DNA from: Streptomyces sp. NBC_00442
Lineage (GTDB): Bacteria > Actinomycetota > Actinomycetes > Streptomycetales > Streptomycetaceae
Assembly (NCBI RefSeq): GCF_036014195.1
Contig: NZ_CP107918.1
Location: 7,440,001-7,504,000 of the forward strand
DNA: 64,000 nucleotides
Reading direction: 5' to 3'
Below are positions 63,207 to 64,000 of this stretch, piece by piece. Under the pieces are notes generated by a model. That model worked only from the letters and a program-made list of their open reading frames with translations, did no database searches and was not told where the DNA came from. The position numbers and the translations under genes were made by a program. Every line of letters starts with the position of its first letter. The first letter of the stretch is position 1.

Positions 63207-64000
63207 TCACCACGGACGTTCCTCCGGTTCCGGAAGCCGCATCATCTGCCGGACCCGGCTCCGCGCGCGGCGAACGCGCGGGAAACGCTGCCCCTGTCGG
63301 CGCGAGCGCTGGTCGAGCTCCTCGACCAGGCGCTGGGAGCGCTTCTCCACGTCGAGTTCGTTGAGGATCCGGTCCACCTCGGCCAGGAGCGCCCCGTGCA
63401 GCTGCCACTGCCGGGGGTGCCGCTGCACCTGTGCGAGCAGCAGGTCGGCCACCCTGTCGCGGCTGAGCCGGCCGGCCGTCAACTCGTCCGCCAGCCGCTC
63501 CTCCGCCATCTCGGCGTTGCGGCTCACCTGAGTGGTGATCAGCACGGCAAAGCTTTCGATGGCGCGGGCGAGATGCTCGAACACGTCCTTGAGGGCGACT
63601 CCGACGTCGGGCTCGAAGAGGTGCTCCTGCGTACGTTCCTTCGCGAGGTCGGTGAGCGACCGGCACACGACGCGCAGCACCACGGCGGAGATCTCCAGGG
63701 TGTCGAGCCCGGTGCGCAGCACCACACGCGAGAGCAGTCCTTCCTTGACGCGGGGATTGAGGCGCAGGCTGTCCTCCGCCTGCCGCAGGGAGGCGTCCAC
63801 TTGGGCGATGTCGTGATCGAGGCGGCGCGCCTCGTGCAGCCGGGCCGCCGCCTGGGCCACCGGCGTGTGGCCGCCGACCTCGTCACCCAGGTCGAGGAGC
63901 AGGCGCCGCATCCGCGCGGCCAGCTCCTCGATGGCCCCGCCCGCGGACTCCACCCACACGGGCGGGGCCAGCAGCATGTTGAACAGCATCCCGACCCCCG
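63207..64000 (-). CDS. Aromatic-acid-exporter/FUSC-like protein, C-terminal part (cut by window end)
   Basis: The visible part reads MLFNMLLAPPVWVESAGGAI, then EELAARMRRLLLDLGDEVGG, typical of what follows the last transmembrane helix in the ArAE_1/FUSC family, and continues as a long helical cytosolic domain to a basic tail (RRARSRVRQMMRLP). The N-terminal membrane domain should lie beyond 64000, so the Met near 63989 is not the true start. Confidence 0.6.
   Translation of the reverse strand, partial: GVGMLFNMLLAPPVWVESAGGAIEELAARMRRLLLDLGDEVGGHTPVAQAAARLHEARRLDHDIAQVDASLRQAEDSLRLNPRVKEGLLSRVVLRTGLDTLEISAVVLRVVCRSLTDLAKERTQEHLFEPDVGVALKDVFEHLARAIESFAVLITTQVSRNAEMAEERLADELTAGRLSRDRVADLLLAQVQRHPRQWQLHGALLAEVDRILNELDVEKRSQRLVEELDQRSRRQGQRFPRVRRARSRVRQMMRLPEPEERPW

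Overview
The window comes from a very GC-rich actinomycete chromosome, almost certainly a Streptomyces. The evidence is the strong G/C bias at third codon positions, frequent GTG starts, many apparently leaderless genes with TACCGT-like -10 boxes, and the families present (DUF6479, TioE-type MerR, LtrA, SKLP killer-toxin-like crystallin, XRE/NB-ARC regulator). I saw no rRNA, tRNA, CRISPR array, insertion sequence, integrase or phage gene. The many truncated genes and deletion scars suggest an accessory, arm-like region.

Layout. 0.1-3.4 kb: two MFS transporters and a lone receiver-like protein. 3.4-6.1 kb: a TetR remnant, then a compact cassette of a short exported peptide, a cytosolic periplasmic-binding-protein-like gene and a divergent LuxR-type regulator. 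6.0-9.6 kb: an amino-acid-type gene set (EamA exporter, 2-oxoglutarate/Fe hydroxylase, argininosuccinate-synthase-like ligase) with a 10-copy 9-bp repeat. 9.7-18.9 kb: PAP2 membrane protein, MarR, the LysG/LysE amino-acid export pair, TetR, a methyltransferase, a glyoxalase-fold protein and two phosphotransferases. 19-22.5 kb: a collagen-like surface protein, a DUF4239 membrane protein and LtrA.

22.5-39.4 kb is rich in stress functions: a SigB/SigF-type sigma factor, CBM48 protein, alcohol dehydrogenase, KatE catalase, DUF6479, FUSC protein, Ku, GlsB, CsbD and an RsbQ-RsbP-STAS module like the Bacillus energy-stress switch. 39.5-49.9 kb holds a deletion scar joining two 5'-truncated genes, an erythromycin esterase/MerR pair sharing a perfect operator, LemA with a DUF2207 protein, an SKLP-like secreted crystallin, and a truncated glycosyltransferase.

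50-60.6 kb is the most interesting region: a minus-strand run centred on S-adenosylmethionine. In transcription order it has an atypical class I methyltransferase-fold enzyme, a CBS/cysteine-synthase-like PLP enzyme, an EamA exporter, a second methyltransferase, MetK and an adenosine-kinase-like PfkB protein, followed by decayed metF and ahcY. A divergent acireductone-dioxygenase homologue has lost its Glu metal ligand. Its promoter carries a palindrome that recurs in front of a nearby TetR gene. The right end has a HAD hydrolase, a VWA protein and a partial aromatic-acid-exporter-type protein. All function calls come from reading the sequence; no database search was run.
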